A DNA stretch of 64,000 nucleotides from Promicromonospora panici (lineage in GTDB: Bacteria > Actinomycetota > Actinomycetes > Actinomycetales > Cellulomonadaceae). The stretch is taken from NCBI RefSeq assembly GCF_900608595.1, contig NZ_UWYY01000002.1:62001-126000 (forward strand), in the 5' to 3' direction. Shown one piece after another: positions 36,302-44,809 of the stretch. Below the pieces are notes generated by a model. It made no database searches and had not been told where the DNA came from. It saw only the letters and a list, made by a program, of their open reading frames with translations. The stretch's first letter is position 1. Each line of letters opens with the position of its first letter. The translations under genes and the position numbers were made by a program.

Positions 36302-37944
36302 GCCTGTGTCGTCCTCTCCTGCATGGGGTCCTGCCGGGGGTCCTGCACCTTCCGTGCCGCCAAAGCGGCGCGCGCCTCGACGCGGTCGTCGAGCGAGTGG
36401 TCCACGCCGGCGATCTCCTGGATCGTCTCGTGCCCGCGGCCGGCGACCAGCACCGTGTCGTCCGGGCCGGCCGCGAGGATCGCAGCGCGGATCGCGTCCG
36501 CGCGCGGGGCGACCTCGTGGACCTCAACCGTACGCGAGCCGCTGTCGTCCGCCGCATCGACGGTTCGTCCCGGCGTGGCATCCGGGCCGGTGCCCCTGCC
36601 TGCCTCCTGTCCGGTGCCCGCGAGCACGTCGGCGCGCACCTTGGCCGGGTCCTCGTCGTGGGGGTCGTCGTCGGTCACATAGACCACGTCCGCGCCGCGG
36701 ACGGCGGCCGCGCCCATGAAGGGCCGCTTGCCAGGGTCGCGGTCGCCCGTGGCGCCGAACACCACGGCGAGCCGGCCCGCCGTCGTCGGGCGCAGGGCCG
36801 CGAGTGCCAGCTCGAGCGCCTCCGTGTTGTGCGCGAAGTCGACGACGACGCGGGGCTCGGTGGCGAGCACCTCCATGCGGCCCGGGACGGTGGCACTCAG
36901 GCCGTCGGCGGCGGCGAGCGCGTCGGTCACGTCCCGGATGTCCGAGCCGCCCTCCAGCACCATGGTCACCGCGAGCGCCGCGTTGGCCACGTTGTAGCCC
37001 CCGGGCAGCGAGGTGGAGGTGCGCAGGGTGCGGCCGTCGCGGTGCGTCAGGGTGAAGGCGGACCCGGTGCCGGACGGCGCGACGTCGGTCACGGTCCAGT
37101 CGGCGTCCTTGTCCGGGAGCGTGGTGAGGGTCGCGACGGGGATCTGCGCGGCCTGCGTCATGCGCTCGCCCCAGGCGTCGTCGATGGTGACGACGCCGCG
37201 ACGGGCGCGGGCGGGCGTGAACAGGTCGGCCTTGGTGGCGAAGTAAGACTCGAAGTCGCCGTGGAAGTCGAGGTGGTCCTGGGTGAGGTTGGTGAACCCC
37301 GCGACGCCGAACACGACGCCGTCGACCCGGTGCTGCGCGAGCGCGTGGGAGGAGACCTCCATGGCGAGGGTACGGACGTGGTCCTCGCGCATGGCGGCGA
37401 GCAGGGCCTGCAGGTCGGCGGCCTCGGGCGTGGTCAGGATGCTGGGGATGACGCGGTCCCCGGAGCGGGTCTCGACGGTGCCGATCAGGCCGCCCTTCCA
37501 GCCCAGCGCCCGCAGCAGGTGGTCGAGCTGGTAGGTGGTGGTGGTCTTGCCGTTGGTGCCGGTGACGCCGAACGTCATCAGCTCCTCGGCGGGGTTGCCG
37601 AGCACCCAGGCGGCGACCTGGCCGAGGATGGCGCGGGGGTCGTCGGCGATGAGGACCGGTACCGCTGCGTCGTCGGCGAGCTCGGCTCCGCGCGTGTCGG
37701 TGAGGATCGCCGCGGCCCCACGTGCGACGGCGTCGGCGGCGAACTGCGCGCCGTGTGCGCGGGCGCCGGGGAGCGCCACGAACAGGTCTCCCTCTCGCGC
37801 CACCCGGTTGTCCGAGGCCACGCAGGTGACGGCGGCATCTGCGGGATGACCTGGGGCGATGGTGAGGCCGAACGCGACGGCGAGGTCCGCGACCTGGCGC
37901 GCAGTCGTGGCGGCCGGGCGGATCCGGTCGAACGGGGATGTCAC
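36298..37944 (-). CDS. murE: UDP-MurNAc-L-Ala-D-Glu:(probably L-lysine) ligase MurE
   Basis: Mur ligase adding the third stem-peptide residue; 548 aa. ATP loop GVTGTNGKTTTTYQL, then LTTPEAADLQALLAAM, MEVSSHALAQHRVDG, NLTQDHLDFHGDFESY and VVVDFAHNTEAL. The amino-acid specificity motif reads DDPHDEDP rather than the DNPR of meso-DAP enzymes, so L-Lys is the likely substrate (family knowledge plus inference). An unusual insertion of about 30 residues, rich in Gly/Asp/Ser/Thr (GTGQEAGRGTGPDATPGRTV), follows that motif. The GTG at 37944 is placed 7 nt behind a TAGGTT -10 box. Upstream is not ftsI but an accessory block, so murE starts its own transcription unit. Confidence 0.96.
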   Translation of the reverse strand: MTSPFDRIRPAATTARQVADLAVAFGLTIAPGHPADAAVTCVASDNRVAREGDLFVALPGARAHGAQFAADAVARGAAAILTDTRGAELADDAAVPVLIADDPRAILGQVAAWVLGNPAEELMTFGVTGTNGKTTTTYQLDHLLRALGWKGGLIGTVETRSGDRVIPSILTTPEAADLQALLAAMREDHVRTLAMEVSSHALAQHRVDGVVFGVAGFTNLTQDHLDFHGDFESYFATKADLFTPARARRGVVTIDDAWGERMTQAAQIPVATLTTLPDKDADWTVTDVAPSGTGSAFTLTHRDGRTLRTSTSLPGGYNVANAALAVTMVLEGGSDIRDVTDALAAADGLSATVPGRMEVLATEPRVVVDFAHNTEALELALAALRPTTAGRLAVVFGATGDRDPGKRPFMGAAAVRGADVVYVTDDDPHDEDPAKVRADVLAGTGQEAGRGTGPDATPGRTVDAADDSGSRTVEVHEVAPRADAIRAAILAAGPDDTVLVAGRGHETIQEIAGVDHSLDDRVEARAALAARKVQDPRQDPMQERTTQA

Positions 37945-37951
37945 GGAGAAG

Positions 37952-37957
37952 AACCTA
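37952..37957 (-). promoter_or_regulatory. -10 box TAGGTT of the murE-to-ftsQ operon
   Basis: TAGGTT ends 7 nt before GTG 37944 with no Shine-Dalgarno. Because ftsI is 10 kb away, this promoter is probably what drives murE, murF, mraY and murD. Confidence 0.5.
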
Positions 37958-38083
37958 CCGTCTCGCGGGGGTGGGTCCGGTCCGGTCTGTGCGACTCGCG
38001 TGGCGGTTGTGGGGTGGTCCGGGTCATTGGGCGGCCGGCCCCACTGCACATGGGCTCGATCGACATGCGGCCACAGACCTTGC

Positions 38084-38111
38084 CAAGTAACCTTGTCGCA
38101 AGTAACCTTGT
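38084..38111 (+). promoter_or_regulatory. duplicated palindromic operator before the toxin/antitoxin-like pair
   Basis: CAAGTAACCTTGT occurs twice (38084-38096 and 38099-38111), 15 bp apart, and each copy contains the palindrome CAAG-N4-CTTG. It lies 14 bp before the first start codon, where autoregulated toxin/antitoxin operons carry their operators. Confidence 0.6.
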
Positions 38112-38125
38112 GGACGGAGAGGTAA

Positions 38126-38410
38126 GTGGGCAAGACACGTGGGCAGGACGAGGAGCACGAAGCCGACGACGTCGAGGAGCCGGTGATTCTGGAACCGGCG
38201 TTTCGGCACGGTGTCGCCGAGGAGGACATGCTGCACGCTTTGCGCTTCGAACTGCATCACGTGGTGCAGGAGGACGGCATGGTGGTGTTCGTCGGTCCTG
38301 ACCGCCAGTGCGTGCTGATCGAGGTCGGCGTCCTGGAGTGGTTCGGGATCCTCGCCATCGCCCACGCAATGCGCCCCGCCCGGGAGAAGTACCTGCGATC
38401 GAAAGGATGA
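38126..38410 (+). CDS. putative toxin-like protein (BrnT/DUF4258-like)
   Basis: 94-aa protein. After an acidic start (EEHEADDVEEP) the body HGVAEEDMLHALRFELHHVV ... MVVFVGPDRQCVLIEVGVLEWFGILAIAHAMRPAREKYL has the layout of small RelE/BrnT-like or DUF4258-like proteins common in actinobacteria (an HGV-x-E start and a HAMPAREKFL-like end). I recall this pattern, but the family name is not certain. GGAGAGG lies 3-9 nt before the GTG. It overlaps the next gene by ATGA, so the two are made together. A ribonuclease toxin function is inference. Confidence 0.62.
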   Translation: MGKTRGQDEEHEADDVEEPVILEPAFRHGVAEEDMLHALRFELHHVVQEDGMVVFVGPDRQCVLIEVGVLEWFGILAIAHAMRPAREKYLRSKG

Positions 38411-38682
38411 ATCAGATGCGACGCAACCTGGAAGCGCTGATCGCCAATGCCGACGCCCTGGCCGATCAGCTCGAGTCGTACGAACCCAAGCCAGAAGACT
38501 TCGACGCGCCCCTGCCGCCCCTGATGGCGGTCAAGCTGGCCGCGTTCAAGCGCGACGCCGCTGAACGCGACCTTGCCAAGGCCGTAGAGGCCGCCCGCGA
38601 GCAGAAGGTGTCCTGGCGCAAGCTCGGCGAGGCCATCGGCACCAGCGGAGAAGCTGTCCGCCAGCGCTACTCTCACGCTTGA
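38407..38682 (+). CDS. HTH protein, putative antitoxin of the preceding gene
   Basis: 91-aa protein: an N-terminal helical part (NLEALIANADALADQLESYEPKPEDFDAPL) and a C-terminal helix-turn-helix (KVSWRKLGEAIGTSGEAVRQRYSHA). The start codon overlaps the stop of the toxin-like gene (ATGA). A short DNA-binding protein encoded directly behind a short basic-C-terminus protein, with a duplicated operator in front, is the usual architecture of a type II toxin/antitoxin module with the toxin first. Its 3-prime end overlaps the convergent small gene by 10 bp. Confidence 0.68.
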   Translation: MNQMRRNLEALIANADALADQLESYEPKPEDFDAPLPPLMAVKLAAFKRDAAERDLAKAVEAAREQKVSWRKLGEAIGTSGEAVRQRYSHA

Positions 38683-38900
38683 CCGTCCTCGCAGAACCAC
38701 TCCGCCTCGGCGGCCTCGATCTGACCGTTCTGCGCGACGTGCTTCCGCTCGGCCAGCTCGGCCTGAGTCAGATCGATCTGAGGGTGTAGCTCGCGCCGCT
38801 CGAAAGCACGCTGCCGCTCCAGCAGCTGAGTCTCAGCAGCGGCAAGCTGGCAGTGCTCAACCGGCCGGGCACGGTCCAGGTCATCGAGATTCCTGGCCAT
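38673..38900 (-). CDS. small hypothetical protein, 75 aa
   Basis: Unrecognised. A charged, Glu/Ala/Gln-rich, probably fully helical protein (AAAETQLLERQRAFERREL ... DLTQAELAERKHVAQ) with two Cys and no signal peptide. ATG 38900 was chosen for its strong GGGAGGAGG leader 4-6 nt upstream, which is the main support for its reality. It converges on the antitoxin-like gene with a 10-bp overlap of the 3-prime ends; mutual antisense regulation is possible. Confidence 0.5.
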   Translation of the reverse strand: MARNLDDLDRARPVEHCQLAAAETQLLERQRAFERRELHPQIDLTQAELAERKHVAQNGQIEAAEAEWFCEDGQA

Positions 38901-38945
38901 CGCTCCTCCTCCCACCTGGGCAGAGTAGACGCAGCCAGCAGTGTT

Positions 38946-38976
38946 GGCTGTGCGTCGACAATGTCTACGCACAGCC
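38946..38976 (-). terminator. hairpin terminator of the ABC importer operon
   Basis: GGCTGTGCGT pairs with ACGCACAGCC (10 bp), with an inner GAC/GTC pair extending the stem, 54 bp behind the last importer gene. It also lies just upstream of the 75-aa gene. Confidence 0.65.
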
Positions 38977-39029
38977 GGCCACCAGGATCAGTCGTTTCCG
39001 CCGTCCGCCCACCCGGCTGACGGCGCTCC

Positions 39030-40088
39030 CTACCGCGCCACCAGGTCCGGCAGCTCGGCCCCCACCGGCGCACCGGAGTGCAGGTGACAAGCCACCAGCC
39101 GCCCCGGCTCGTCCTGCGCTGTCGGCCCCAGCGAAGGCAGCTCGACCCGGCACACGTCCATGGCGTGCGTGCACCGCGGCGCGAACGGGCACCCCGGCGG
39201 GCGCTTGGACAGGTCCGGCGGCGCCCCCGGGATGCCCACAAGCTCCCGGCGCGGCCCGTGCAGCGGAGGGAACGACCCGAGCAGCCCTGCCGAGTACGGG
39301 TGCCGCGGCCGGGCGTACACGTCCCGCGCGGCCGCCGTCTCCACGATCTCGCCCGCGTACATGACGGCGATCCGGTCAGCGACCTCGACGAGCAGAGACA
39401 CGTCGTGCGTGATGAGCACCACCGAGAACCCCAGCCGCTCGCGCAGCTCCATCACCTGCTCCAGGATCTGGCGCTGCATGACGACGTCGAGCGCCGTGGT
39501 GGGCTCGTCCATGATGAGCACCTGCGGCTCCAGGGCGAGCGCCATGGCGATCATGACGCGCTGTCGCATGCCGCCCGAGAGCTGGTGCGGGTAGGAGCGC
39601 AGCCGGTCCGCCGAGATGCCGACCAGCCGCAGCAGCTCGGCCGCCCGCTCCCGGGCCTCGTCACGCCGCATCCCCGGCCGGTGGGCCGCGATGCCGTCGA
39701 TGAGCTGCTTCTCGACCCGGAACACCGGGTTGAGCGAGCTCATCGCGCCCTGGAACACGATGGCGATGTCGCGCCAGCGGGCGGCGCGCAGGTCGGCGTC
39801 GGACAGGGCGAGCAGGTCCGCCCGCTTGCCGTCGCGACCCGTGAGCCACACCTCGCCGCCCGTGATGAGGCCCGGCGGCGGCAGGAGCCGCGTGGCCGCG
39901 TAGGCGAGGGTCGACTTGCCGCAGCCCGACTCCCCCGCCAGTCCCAGCACCTCGCCTCGGTTCAGGGTAAGCGAGACCTCCCGCAGCACGTGCGTGGGGT
40001 CGTCGCCGAACCCGTAGTCGACGCTCAGGTTCCGGACCTCCAGGACCGGGTCCGACGTCGTCGTCGTGCTCGTGTCCGTCGGATTCAT
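39030..40088 (-). CDS. oligopeptide/oligosaccharide ABC importer ATPase (DppD-like)
   Basis: 352-aa ATP-binding subunit of a family-5 importer. Walker A is GESGCGKSTLA, the Q-loop FQGAMSSLNP, the signature YPHQLSGGMRQRV, Walker B VLIMDEPTTALD, the H-loop LITHDV. The C-terminal oligo_HPY extension with the Cys motif (PPGCPFAPRCTHAMDVCR) for a 4Fe-4S-like site is present. It is the last gene of the importer operon; its ATG overlaps the stop of the permease (ATGA). It works as a heterodimer with the DppF-like ATPase encoded at 42-43 kb. Confidence 0.95.
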   Translation of the reverse strand: MNPTDTSTTTTSDPVLEVRNLSVDYGFGDDPTHVLREVSLTLNRGEVLGLAGESGCGKSTLAYAATRLLPPPGLITGGEVWLTGRDGKRADLLALSDADLRAARWRDIAIVFQGAMSSLNPVFRVEKQLIDGIAAHRPGMRRDEARERAAELLRLVGISADRLRSYPHQLSGGMRQRVMIAMALALEPQVLIMDEPTTALDVVMQRQILEQVMELRERLGFSVVLITHDVSLLVEVADRIAVMYAGEIVETAAARDVYARPRHPYSAGLLGSFPPLHGPRRELVGIPGAPPDLSKRPPGCPFAPRCTHAMDVCRVELPSLGPTAQDEPGRLVACHLHSGAPVGAELPDLVAR

Positions 40089-41002
40089 GGCCGCGCCTCC
40101 CGCACCACCGGCGTGAACCCCACGCGCGGCCGGATGCCCCGGCGGCGCAGCGAGCGAGCGTGCAGGCCGGTGGACCGCAGGCGGGGGTTGACGATCTCGT
40201 CGATACCGAAGTTGACCAGCGTGAGGGCCATACCGAGCAGGGCGATGCACGCGCCGGCCGGCACGAACCACCACCACGCGCCGCGCTGCAGCGCAAGGTT
40301 GTTCTGCGCCCAGAACAGGATGGTGCCCCAGTTCCACTCGCTGACCGGCGTGATGCCGATGAACGACAGCGTGACCTGGGACAGCACGGCGAACGTCACG
40401 GTGCCTACGAAGCCGGAGGCGATCACCGCCGTCAGGTTGGGCATGACCTCCGCGAGCACGAGGCGCCACGTGCGCTCACCGTTGGCCCTCGCCGCCTCGA
40501 CGAAGTCGCGCTTGCGCAGCGACAGCGTCTGGGCCCGCAGCACGCGCGCGCCCCACGCCCAGCCCGTGGCGCCGATGACCAGGGCCACCGTGAGCCCGCC
40601 CGCGGACGGCAGCTGCGCGGCGATCAGGATGATCAGCGGGAGCTGCGGGATGACGAGGAACATGTTCGACAGCGCGGACAGCGACTCGTCGCCGACGCCG
40701 CCAACGAACCCGGCCGTGACGCCGACGAGCACGCCCACCACGGTCGCGCTCACCCCGGCGACCAGACCGACGACCAGCACACCGCGCGTGCCGACCACGA
40801 GCTGGGACAGGATGTCGCGGCCCGTGTGGTCGGTGCCCAGCCAGTGCGCCGCCGACGGCGGGCTGAGCAGCGCGTCGCTCACCTGGTTGGGGTCGTACGG
40901 CGCGAGCCACGGGCCGAACAGCGCGAGCAGCGTGAAGAAGCCGAGGATGACCAGGCCCGTGATCACCTTGCCGTTGCGCAGGAACATCAGCCGGCTGTTC
41001 AT
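40085..41002 (-). CDS. ABC importer permease (DppC-like)
   Basis: 305-aa inner-membrane permease with the N-terminal DppC/OppC tail (GPWLAPYDPNQVSDALLSPPSAAHWLGTDHTGRDILSQLVVG) and about six transmembrane helices. The EAA-loop is EAARANGERTWRLVLAEVMPN. ATG 41002 overlaps the upstream permease stop. It pairs with the DppB-like permease. Confidence 0.95.
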   Translation of the reverse strand: MNSRLMFLRNGKVITGLVILGFFTLLALFGPWLAPYDPNQVSDALLSPPSAAHWLGTDHTGRDILSQLVVGTRGVLVVGLVAGVSATVVGVLVGVTAGFVGGVGDESLSALSNMFLVIPQLPLIILIAAQLPSAGGLTVALVIGATGWAWGARVLRAQTLSLRKRDFVEAARANGERTWRLVLAEVMPNLTAVIASGFVGTVTFAVLSQVTLSFIGITPVSEWNWGTILFWAQNNLALQRGAWWWFVPAGACIALLGMALTLVNFGIDEIVNPRLRSTGLHARSLRRRGIRPRVGFTPVVREARP

Positions 41003-41982
41003 CGGTCCTCCGTCCGGGTGCGGGGGTCGAGCAGGGCGTAGGCGAGGTCGGCCACCATGTTCGCCACGAGGACGGACAGGGTGATGACCAGGAAGCAGCC
41101 CTGCATCAGGGGGTAGTCGTGGGTGGAGACCGCCTGGTAGAGCGCGTAGCCGATGCCCTGGTAGGAGAAGACCATCTCCATGATCAGCGTGCCGCCGACG
41201 ACGAAGCCCAGGGACAGGGCGAAGCTGGAGACCTGCGGCAGCACCGCGTTGCGGGCCGCGTAGCCGAGGATCACCTGGCGCTCCGCCAGCCCCTTGGCGT
41301 GCGCGACGGTGACGTAGTCCTCCGAGGAGACCGTCACCATCATGTTGCGCATCCCGAGCACCCAGCCCGCCACCGACGACAGCACCACGGTGAGGGCCGG
41401 CAGGAAGCCGTAGTAGATGACCGAGCCGATGAACTCGCCGGTGAACTCGGGCACCAGGCCGCGGTCGTAGCTGCCGCTGGACGGGAACCAGCCCAGGTTC
41501 ACCGACAGCACGGCGATCGTGATCAGGCCCAGCCAGAAGTACGGCACGGCCTGGAAGAACGTCGCCACGGGCAGCAGCCCGTCGGCCCAGGTGCCGCGGC
41601 GCCAGCCGAGGAACGTGCCGACGAGCGAGCCGATCACGAACGCGATGATCGTCGCGACGCCGACCAGCCCCACCGTCCACGGCAGCGACTGGTTCACGAT
41701 GTCGGCCACCGGCGTCGGGAAGTGCGTGAACGAGAGCCCGAGGTCGCCCCGTAGGAGCAGGCCCCAGTACTCGACGTACTGCTGCCCCATGCTCGTGTCC
41801 TGGTCCAGCCCGAACAGCACACGCAGCGAGTGCTCGGCCTGGGAGTCGATGCGGCCCTGCATCCGCCCCATGAGGGCCGTGACCGGGTCGCCGGGCAGCA
41901 GGCGCGGGATGAAGAAGTTGATGGTGATCGCGGCCCACGCGGTCAGCGCGTAGAACAGGACCCTGCGCAGGAGGAACCTCAT
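40999..41982 (-). CDS. ABC importer permease (DppB-like)
   Basis: 327-aa permease of the BPD_transp_1 family with six helices. It starts [33 protein letters not shown], the DppB signature, and has the EAA-like loop [26 protein letters not shown]. The start overlaps the DppF-like ATPase stop. Permease B lies before permease C, as usual. Confidence 0.95.
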   Translation of the reverse strand: MRFLLRRVLFYALTAWAAITINFFIPRLLPGDPVTALMGRMQGRIDSQAEHSLRVLFGLDQDTSMGQQYVEYWGLLLRGDLGLSFTHFPTPVADIVNQSLPWTVGLVGVATIIAFVIGSLVGTFLGWRRGTWADGLLPVATFFQAVPYFWLGLITIAVLSVNLGWFPSSGSYDRGLVPEFTGEFIGSVIYYGFLPALTVVLSSVAGWVLGMRNMMVTVSSEDYVTVAHAKGLAERQVILGYAARNAVLPQVSSFALSLGFVVGGTLIMEMVFSYQGIGYALYQAVSTHDYPLMQGCFLVITLSVLVANMVADLAYALLDPRTRTEDR

Positions 41983-43088
41983 CCGGCCGCCTCCCCGTTG
42001 CCCGACGTCGAACCGCCGCCGCTCGTCGAGCCCGTCGAGACCCGCCCGACCTCAGGCCGGTCCTCCCGGTCGCCGTACCCCCAGCACGCCGCAGCCCGCC
42101 CGGGCGCCACCTCGACCAGCTCCGGCGTCTCGCGCCGGCACAGCTCGGTCGCGTACGGGCAGCGCGGTGCGAACAGGCACCCGGGCGGCGGGTCGACGAG
42201 GCTCGGCGGCTCGCCCCCGGTCCGCTGGTCCCGGACGGCCGCCGCGCCGGCGCCCGCCAGGTCGTCCGGGTCGGGGGCGGAAGCCACGAGCAGCCGCGTG
42301 TACGGGTGCAGCGGCTCCTGGGTGACCGACTCGCTGTCGCCGGTCTCCATGACCTGCCCCGCGTACAGCACGGTGGTCCGGTCGGCGAAGTAGCGCGCCG
42401 ACGCGATGTCGTGCGTGATGTACAGGACCGCGATGCCGAGCCGGTCGCGCAGGTCGGCCAGCAGGTTGAGGATGCCCAGGCGGATCGACACGTCGAGCAT
42501 CGAGACGGGCTCGTCCGCGAGCAGCACCTCGGGCTCCGCCGCGAGCGCCCGCGCGATCGCGATGCGCTGCCGCTGCCCGCCGGACAGCTCGTGCGGGTAG
42601 GAGTCGACGTACCGCGCGGCGGGCGTGAGGTGCACCCGCTCCAGCAGCTCGGTCAGGGCCGCCTCCAGCTCGGCGCCCCGCAGTTTGCCCCCTGTGTACC
42701 GGCGGCGGTGCAGCCGCAGGGCCCGGGTGAGCGTGTAGCGCACGGGGTGCACGGGGTTCAGGGACGCGAACGGGTCCTGGAAGATCATCTGCACGCGCCG
42801 CACGTACGCGCGGAAGGCCCGCCGGCCCCGCACCCGGACCTCGGCGCCGTCGAGCAGCACCTGGCCGTCCGTGATCGGGATCAGCCCGGCCAGCAGGCGG
42901 GCGACGGTGGACTTGCCGGACCCCGACTCCCCCACCACGGCCAGGACCTGGCCGCGGTGGAGCTCGAGGTCCACGCCGTCCACCGCGTGGATCGCCCGGG
43001 CGGGCGCACGGCCCGCGATGCGGCGTCCGCCCGCCCGGAAGTGCTTGGTGAGGCCGTGCGCGGCCAGCACCGGTGTGCTCTGACTCAT
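41979..43088 (-). CDS. ABC importer ATPase (DppF-like)
   Basis: 369-aa second ATPase: Walker [13 protein letters not shown]-loop [12 protein letters not shown], signature [14 protein letters not shown], Walker [14 protein letters not shown]-loop ITHDIA, and the oligo_HPY Cys cluster ([19 protein letters not shown]). The C-terminus is a low-complexity Ser/Gly tail. Its ATG overlaps the stop of the lipoprotein gene by one base. The gene order lipoprotein-DppF-DppB-DppC-DppD is atypical (ATPases flank the permeases) but complete. Confidence 0.94.
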   Translation of the reverse strand: MSQSTPVLAAHGLTKHFRAGGRRIAGRAPARAIHAVDGVDLELHRGQVLAVVGESGSGKSTVARLLAGLIPITDGQVLLDGAEVRVRGRRAFRAYVRRVQMIFQDPFASLNPVHPVRYTLTRALRLHRRRYTGGKLRGAELEAALTELLERVHLTPAARYVDSYPHELSGGQRQRIAIARALAAEPEVLLADEPVSMLDVSIRLGILNLLADLRDRLGIAVLYITHDIASARYFADRTTVLYAGQVMETGDSESVTQEPLHPYTRLLVASAPDPDDLAGAGAAAVRDQRTGGEPPSLVDPPPGCLFAPRCPYATELCRRETPELVEVAPGRAAACWGYGDREDRPEVGRVSTGSTSGGGSTSGNGEAAG

Positions 43089-44758
43089 CAGCCGTCCGCA
43101 GGCTCGAGGTTCATCAGGATCTGGGCGGCCTGCACCCCAGTGGGCTGCGGCTGGTTGTACGGGTCCTCCTCCGACGGCCAGCCCACGTAGTTCTGCGTCG
43201 AGTACTGCGCGGTGGCCGGTCGGGTCCAGATCGGGATGCCCGGCACCTCCTCGACGAACACCTTCTGGACCGTGGCGAGCGCCTCGGTGCGTGCGGCGTC
43301 GTCGGGCGCGGCGGCGTAGTCGGCGAGCGCCTGGGTGGCGTCGTCGTTCTGGAAGCGGCCGAAGTTCCACGTGGCCGGCTTGCCCAGCTCCCGGTACTGC
43401 GCGCCGTCCATGATGTCGGCGTACATGTCCCAGGGGGTGGCGCCGCCGTCGGTCCAGTGCAGGGTGGCCTGGAAGTCGCCGGCCGGGATGATGTCGGCGA
43501 ACCAGCCGTCCTGGTTGACGGGGTTGACGGTGGCGGTGGCGCCGAGCTCGGCGGCCGAGTTCTTGATGAGGTCCAGGGCGGTCAGGTAGTCGTTCCAGCC
43601 TGCGGGGTTCACGAGCTCGAACGTGACGTCCTCGCCGTCCGGGTCGACGAGCTGCTCGCCCTCCCAGGTGTAGCCGGCGTCCTCCAGCAGGGTGCGGGCG
43701 CCTTCGACGTCGACCTGAAGCTCCTGGCCGGTGTAGTCGGCGGCGAGGAACTCCTCACCGGCGGGCAGGGGCAGGCCGGTGACGCTGGTCAGCGCGGGGT
43801 TCACGCCCGATGTCGCGACGTCGACGAGCTCCTGGCGGTCGATGACCATGTTGAGCGCCTGCCGGAACGCCTTGTCGTCGAACGGCTTGGTCTCGTTGTT
43901 CAGGTAGAGGACGTCGATCCCGAGGCCGCCGGCCGCGTACTGGTGGTAGTGCTCCGGGTCCTGGGCGATGTAGACGTTCTCGAAGTCGGCGATGAACGTC
44001 CAGCCCCATTGCGCCTCACCCGTGGTGAGCGCGGTGGTCAGGGCGTTGTTGTCGTTGTACGACGAGTAGCGGATCTCGGGAACAGCAGGCTCGCCGCCCC
44101 AGTAGTCGTCGCGGGCCACGACGGTGGCGGCCTGTGGCGTCCACGACTCGAGCGTGTACGGGCCGGTGCCGACCGGGTCGGAGTTGGTGTCGGTGGTCGG
44201 GTCCTCGACGTCGGCCCAGACGTGCTCGGGCACCATGACCAGGTCGTACAGCTTGGACTGGTTGACGAACTGCCCGGCGGTGAACGTCACGGTGACGCTG
44301 CTGCCGTCGGTCTCGACCGTGTCGTAGGGCAGGGCGGCGGCGTTGAGCGCCTCGAAGTCCTTGCGGAGCTGGATGGAGAACGCGACGTCGTCGGCGGTGA
44401 ACTCCTCGCCGTCCGACCAGGTGACGCCCGCCCGCGGCGTGATGACCGCCTCGGTGAAGTCCTCGTTCCACTCCACGCTCTCGGCGAGCCAGGGCTCCGG
44501 CTCCTCCGAGGGACGGGCCTGGTTGCGCATCATCAGCGGTTCGTAGATCGCGAAGGCGTAGCCGAGCGAGAGCGCCGAGGAGCCCGTGGCGAACGGGCTG
44601 TGGTTCTCGGTCTGGACGCCGTTCGGCATGCCGACGGTCAGGGTCTCGCCGCCTCCGCCGGCCGCGGCGGTGCTGCCTCCGCCGCCGCCGCAGGCCGTGG
44701 CCAGCAGCGTGATGGCTGCCGCGGCTGCGGCCGCGGCGACGTGCTTGTGAATCCTCAC
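43088..44758 (-). CDS. solute-binding lipoprotein of a family-5 ABC importer
   Basis: 556-aa SBP_bac_5 protein. Signal peptide with lipobox LLATAC, the lipidated Cys at residue 23, then a Gly/Ala linker. Typical family segments: [48 protein letters not shown], and [26 protein letters not shown]. Family 5 was named for peptides, but several members bind cello- or xylo-oligosaccharides. The neighbouring cytoplasmic GH3 enzyme argues for an oligosaccharide here (inference). LspA, encoded at 20.4-21.0 kb, would process it. Confidence 0.94.
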   Translation of the reverse strand: MRIHKHVAAAAAAAAITLLATACGGGGGSTAAAGGGGETLTVGMPNGVQTENHSPFATGSSALSLGYAFAIYEPLMMRNQARPSEEPEPWLAESVEWNEDFTEAVITPRAGVTWSDGEEFTADDVAFSIQLRKDFEALNAAALPYDTVETDGSSVTVTFTAGQFVNQSKLYDLVMVPEHVWADVEDPTTDTNSDPVGTGPYTLESWTPQAATVVARDDYWGGEPAVPEIRYSSYNDNNALTTALTTGEAQWGWTFIADFENVYIAQDPEHYHQYAAGGLGIDVLYLNNETKPFDDKAFRQALNMVIDRQELVDVATSGVNPALTSVTGLPLPAGEEFLAADYTGQELQVDVEGARTLLEDAGYTWEGEQLVDPDGEDVTFELVNPAGWNDYLTALDLIKNSAAELGATATVNPVNQDGWFADIIPAGDFQATLHWTDGGATPWDMYADIMDGAQYRELGKPATWNFGRFQNDDATQALADYAAAPDDAARTEALATVQKVFVEEVPGIPIWTRPATAQYSTQNYVGWPSEEDPYNQPQPTGVQAAQILMNLEPADG

Positions 44759-44809
44759 GGTGTGCCTCCTTGCACTCCTCCCGCGGGTGCGGGACGGATG
44801 GGGTCTTGT

